64,000 bases of DNA from Daphnia carinata. Taxonomy: Eukaryota > Arthropoda > Branchiopoda > Diplostraca > Daphniidae. The notes below the pieces were generated by a model. That model did not search any database and was not told the DNA's origin. It saw only the letters and a program-made list of their open reading frames with translations. Positions within the stretch are counted from its first letter, which is position 1. Each line of letters starts with the position of its first letter. The stretch is taken from the NCBI RefSeq assembly GCF_022539665.2, contig NC_081333.1:4207971-4271970 (forward strand). Reading direction: 5' to 3'. This document shows positions 61,652 through 64,000 of this stretch, one piece after another. Made by a program: the position numbers and the translations under genes.

Positions 61652-62125
61652 GGGACTCGCATCGACAACTTGAAGTTTCTTTTATGGGGCATTGGCTGCA
61701 AAATAAAAGTTGAGTGCACTCTGTTTCGGGGAAAAAAAAAAAAAAAAAGCAGCTTCACAGCAACAAACATCGTACATATTCGGCTGCTAATGAGCTGCTG
61801 CTTAAGCTCTACAGTCGATAAGGAAGGGGCAAGAAAATGTTGAATTTTGTTTTTATTTCTTTTTTTTTTTTTTTTTTTTGGTCGAAGGCAGCTCGTTTAG
61901 CTAGTTGAGAAAAAAAAAAAAGAAAGAGTGTCGGGGGGGGGGGGGGGGAAGTAGTTAGACGTGTCGTTGACTCCTTCATTTTTATTTTCGCCAATCGCGC
62001 ACCGGAGAGAGCGTCGTCCTTGGTCGTCCGTCTACTCTTTCACGTTTTTGCTCCGGCTTCAAACAACACACGCAACTGTCAATGGCCCCTTTTGCTATTC
62101 AAGCCTGGGCCGTCCAACTTTGAAC

Positions 62126-62160
<35 letters not shown>

Positions 62161-63205
62161 TGGGCACGGCCAACTCTTGATTTATTGGGTCCGTTTCATC
62201 CGCATTTTTCACGCTTTTTTTTTTTTTTTTTTTTAAAAGCGGAGTGGGGGGGGGGGGGACGTCTGGCCACCAATGGAAAAGACCTTCGCTATTTGAATGT
62301 TGAACGAAGGCCGTTCATTCGCCTCATCTTTGTATATTTTGTTTTTGGCGTGCGACGTAGTTGGGCCGGGGGACGGTACGCCTTCGTAACACATCCAACC
62401 TGGAATGTTCCATGCTTCTATGGGCGTCTTAAATTGAATGGCCATAGGCAAGGACGAAAAGGATTTTAAAAAACCCTCGTCTTTTCTTTTTTTTTTTTTA
62501 TTTATTTATTTATTTTTTTTTTGTTTCAGAAAAAAATACAAAATCATCATGTCGCTCCTTTTTTTTTTTTTTTTTTCCTTGTGCGGGGGATAGCCGGCCT
62601 TGGTTGTCCAGCATGGGGGCCGATGTATTCGTGTCCGCTGCTAAAGAAGAGATGGCCGAGGCCACACGCGCGTGCGGACTCACTGTTTTTTTGTTTTTTT
62701 TATATAATTTAGCGTGAATCGAAGGAGAGAGTCCAATGGCTTTTTTTTTCGTTTTATATCCATGACCGGAATCAATGGGTTTGTGAACGGAAACCTTGGG
62801 AGAAGATGGGCGGCGAACTTTGGTCCTTTTTGGCTGGCCATATCGATGTAACCATCAGAGAGAGAGAGATCATTGCACTGTTTCAGGGCTATTTTTCGCC
62901 GTGTCATATCTGCACAAAAAAAAAAAACTGATGGCCATCCAGCGCAAGCAAGCCGTTTTTTTTTTTTTTCCTACAAGGTTGTCAACACCATGTTCCGATT
63001 GGATCATCTCATTACCGCGATTTGCATGTTGAAAAAAAAAAAAAAAGAAATAAAAAGAAATGATCTCACTAATTAAATCTATGGTTGTGACTTGCTGTGC
63101 GTTTTGATCTCATTGACTTTTTAAATGGTGGCCAGACGTCAAAGGTGATCTGACCTCGTAGGTTTCTTTTTTTTTTTTTTTTCTCCTAATTTCTCCTGGA
63201 ACTCT

Positions 63206-63245
<40 letters not shown>

Positions 63246-64000
63246 TGCGTGATTTTATCCAGAAGACGTCCTTGTCTTCATGGAATCGGATCGAATGATC
63301 CCGGTCATCGTACTCCAGTTTGATGACTCTTTCCCTCCAACGTCCGATTTTATTTTCGAAGGTTGGCCTGTTGATATATGTACTGGAACATTTCACACAC
63401 GCTAGCGATTTTCAAGTGAAAACGCCATTTTAAAAATGTTGGAACAATTGCAAGAAGGTCTCAGTGAGTCTGTTGATCAAAACCTGCGAAGCTGTTCATC
63501 TCTTCTAATTCCAGCGTTGTCAGTTTGTCGTGTTATGAAACCTATCCCTTTAACGCATGCCAATTGATTTTCATATATTTTTATTTATTTATTTATTTAT
63601 TTATTTTAAAGAGCAAAATTCACGAGGAAATCGATCGTGTCATTGGTGACAATGAGAAACATGGAAGGACGCCTTGCTACGCCACTGATGCCAAGCGCAT
63701 GCCCTGGACGGAGGCCGTCATATGCGAAGTGCAGCGCATCAAGACCATCTTACCGCTAGGAGTGCCCCATGGAACACTGGACGTACTTCCACATTTAAAA
63801 ATGAATCGACTCGTTTGTGGAACCAATTTTTTAAAATTTTGTTTATCTTTTTATATTTCAAGGATTGCCATTTGGCCGGTTACCGGATACCTAAAGGGGC
63901 CATGGTCGTGCCCGTCTGGTGGTCCATGAATCTCGATCCGACCTTGTGGTCGGAGCCTTTGCAATTCCGTCCGGAGCGGTTCCTCGTGCGCGCGTCGGAC
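60046..64000 (+). CDS. CYP306A1: Cytochrome P450, CYP306A1-like (Phantom, ecdysteroid 25-hydroxylase), 3' truncated
   Basis: Exons 60046-60370, 60459-60601, 60697-60902, 60996-61120, 61272-61477, 63612-63782, 63863-64000 (window edge); 438 codons seen. N-terminal membrane anchor [20 protein letters not shown], hinge [16 protein letters not shown], then [18 protein letters not shown], which is close to insect Phantom ([12 protein letters not shown]). Other Phantom-like points are [13 protein letters not shown], the I-helix FGAGTDTAL (about 310-318), K-helix ExxR as EVQR (374-377), LPLGVPHG and FRPERF. The heme Cys lies beyond the edge. Phantom catalyses C25 hydroxylation in the ER during ecdysteroid synthesis. 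A Met in frame at 59920 exists, but an acceptor at 59982 makes MWIW the better start. The exon 3 acceptor (GATGAAAAG) is weak; intron 5 is about 2.1 kb. Confidence 0.85.
61478..63611 (+). other. Large CYP306A1 intron 5, rich in homopolymers
   Basis: 2134 bp between two well-supported P450 exons; other introns of the gene are 80-152 bp. Holds T30 near 61620-61649, T29 at 62130-62158, T about 35 at 63208-63242, G runs near 61934 and 62247, and a TTTA repeat at the 3' end (63575-63605). No gene on either strand was recognised inside. Confidence 0.8.
63575..63605 (+). repeat. (TTTA)n microsatellite next to the exon 6 acceptor of CYP306A1
   Basis: About seven TTTA tetranucleotides ending a few bases before the AAAG acceptor at 63611, so the repeat forms the pyrimidine-tract region of that splice site. 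Confidence 0.9.

Noticed and set aside
1..64000. CRISPR arrays, operons, bacterial promoters or rRNA genes
   Set aside because: The window is eukaryotic with spliced genes; no regular repeat-spacer pattern and no rRNA-like sequence was seen.

Overview
The window reads as an arthropod nuclear genome, most likely a branchiopod crustacean close to Daphnia. Evidence: compact multi-exon genes with many 60-100 bp GT-AG introns, an intron-containing tRNA-Ile(UAU), and a cytochrome P450 whose residues match the ecdysteroid 25-hydroxylase Phantom (CYP306A1), an arthropod family. All gene models below were spliced by eye from the sequence. Each has phase-consistent introns and a total coding length divisible by three, but no transcript or database search was available.

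Layout. 1-1 kb: the 3' end of an unrecognised acidic protein. 3.9-6.0 kb (+): SPPL3, an intramembrane aspartyl protease. 6.9-29.5 kb (-): six tandem SEC14-like genes (CRAL-TRIO plus GOLD lipid-transfer proteins), called A to F here. A-D have ten coding exons. E and F have eight, with two introns missing at exact positions. The gaps between them hold a 25-bp minisatellite, a terminal-inverted-repeat element and a foldback element. 31.4-33.3 kb (+): NOC4L (ribosome biogenesis). 33.8 kb (-): tRNA-Ile(UAU). 34.4-36.7 kb (+): a POT/SLC15 peptide transporter. It converges on SMPD4 (36.9-39.9 kb, -). 42.2-45.5 kb (+): TWNK, the mitochondrial replicative helicase Twinkle. 45.5-60.0 kb: no convincing gene, but a dense field of homopolymers, dinucleotide repeats and palindromes, a second block of the foldback repeat family, and four nuclear-receptor-like IR1 palindromes. 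60.0-64.0 kb (+): the first seven coding exons of CYP306A1, cut by the window edge.

The genes do not form one pathway. The links are local: the SEC14L array is one expanding lipid-binding family; SPPL3/SEC14L-A and SLC15/SMPD4 are convergent pairs; SMPD4 and TWNK are divergent across a 2.3 kb gap holding four CACGTG E-boxes. The most interesting points are the apparent zinc ribbon (two CxxC pairs) kept in the N-terminal domain of Twinkle, the IR1 palindromes in the long gap before an ecdysteroid-biosynthesis gene, and repeated GC-AG splice donors at one intron position across the SEC14L paralogs.
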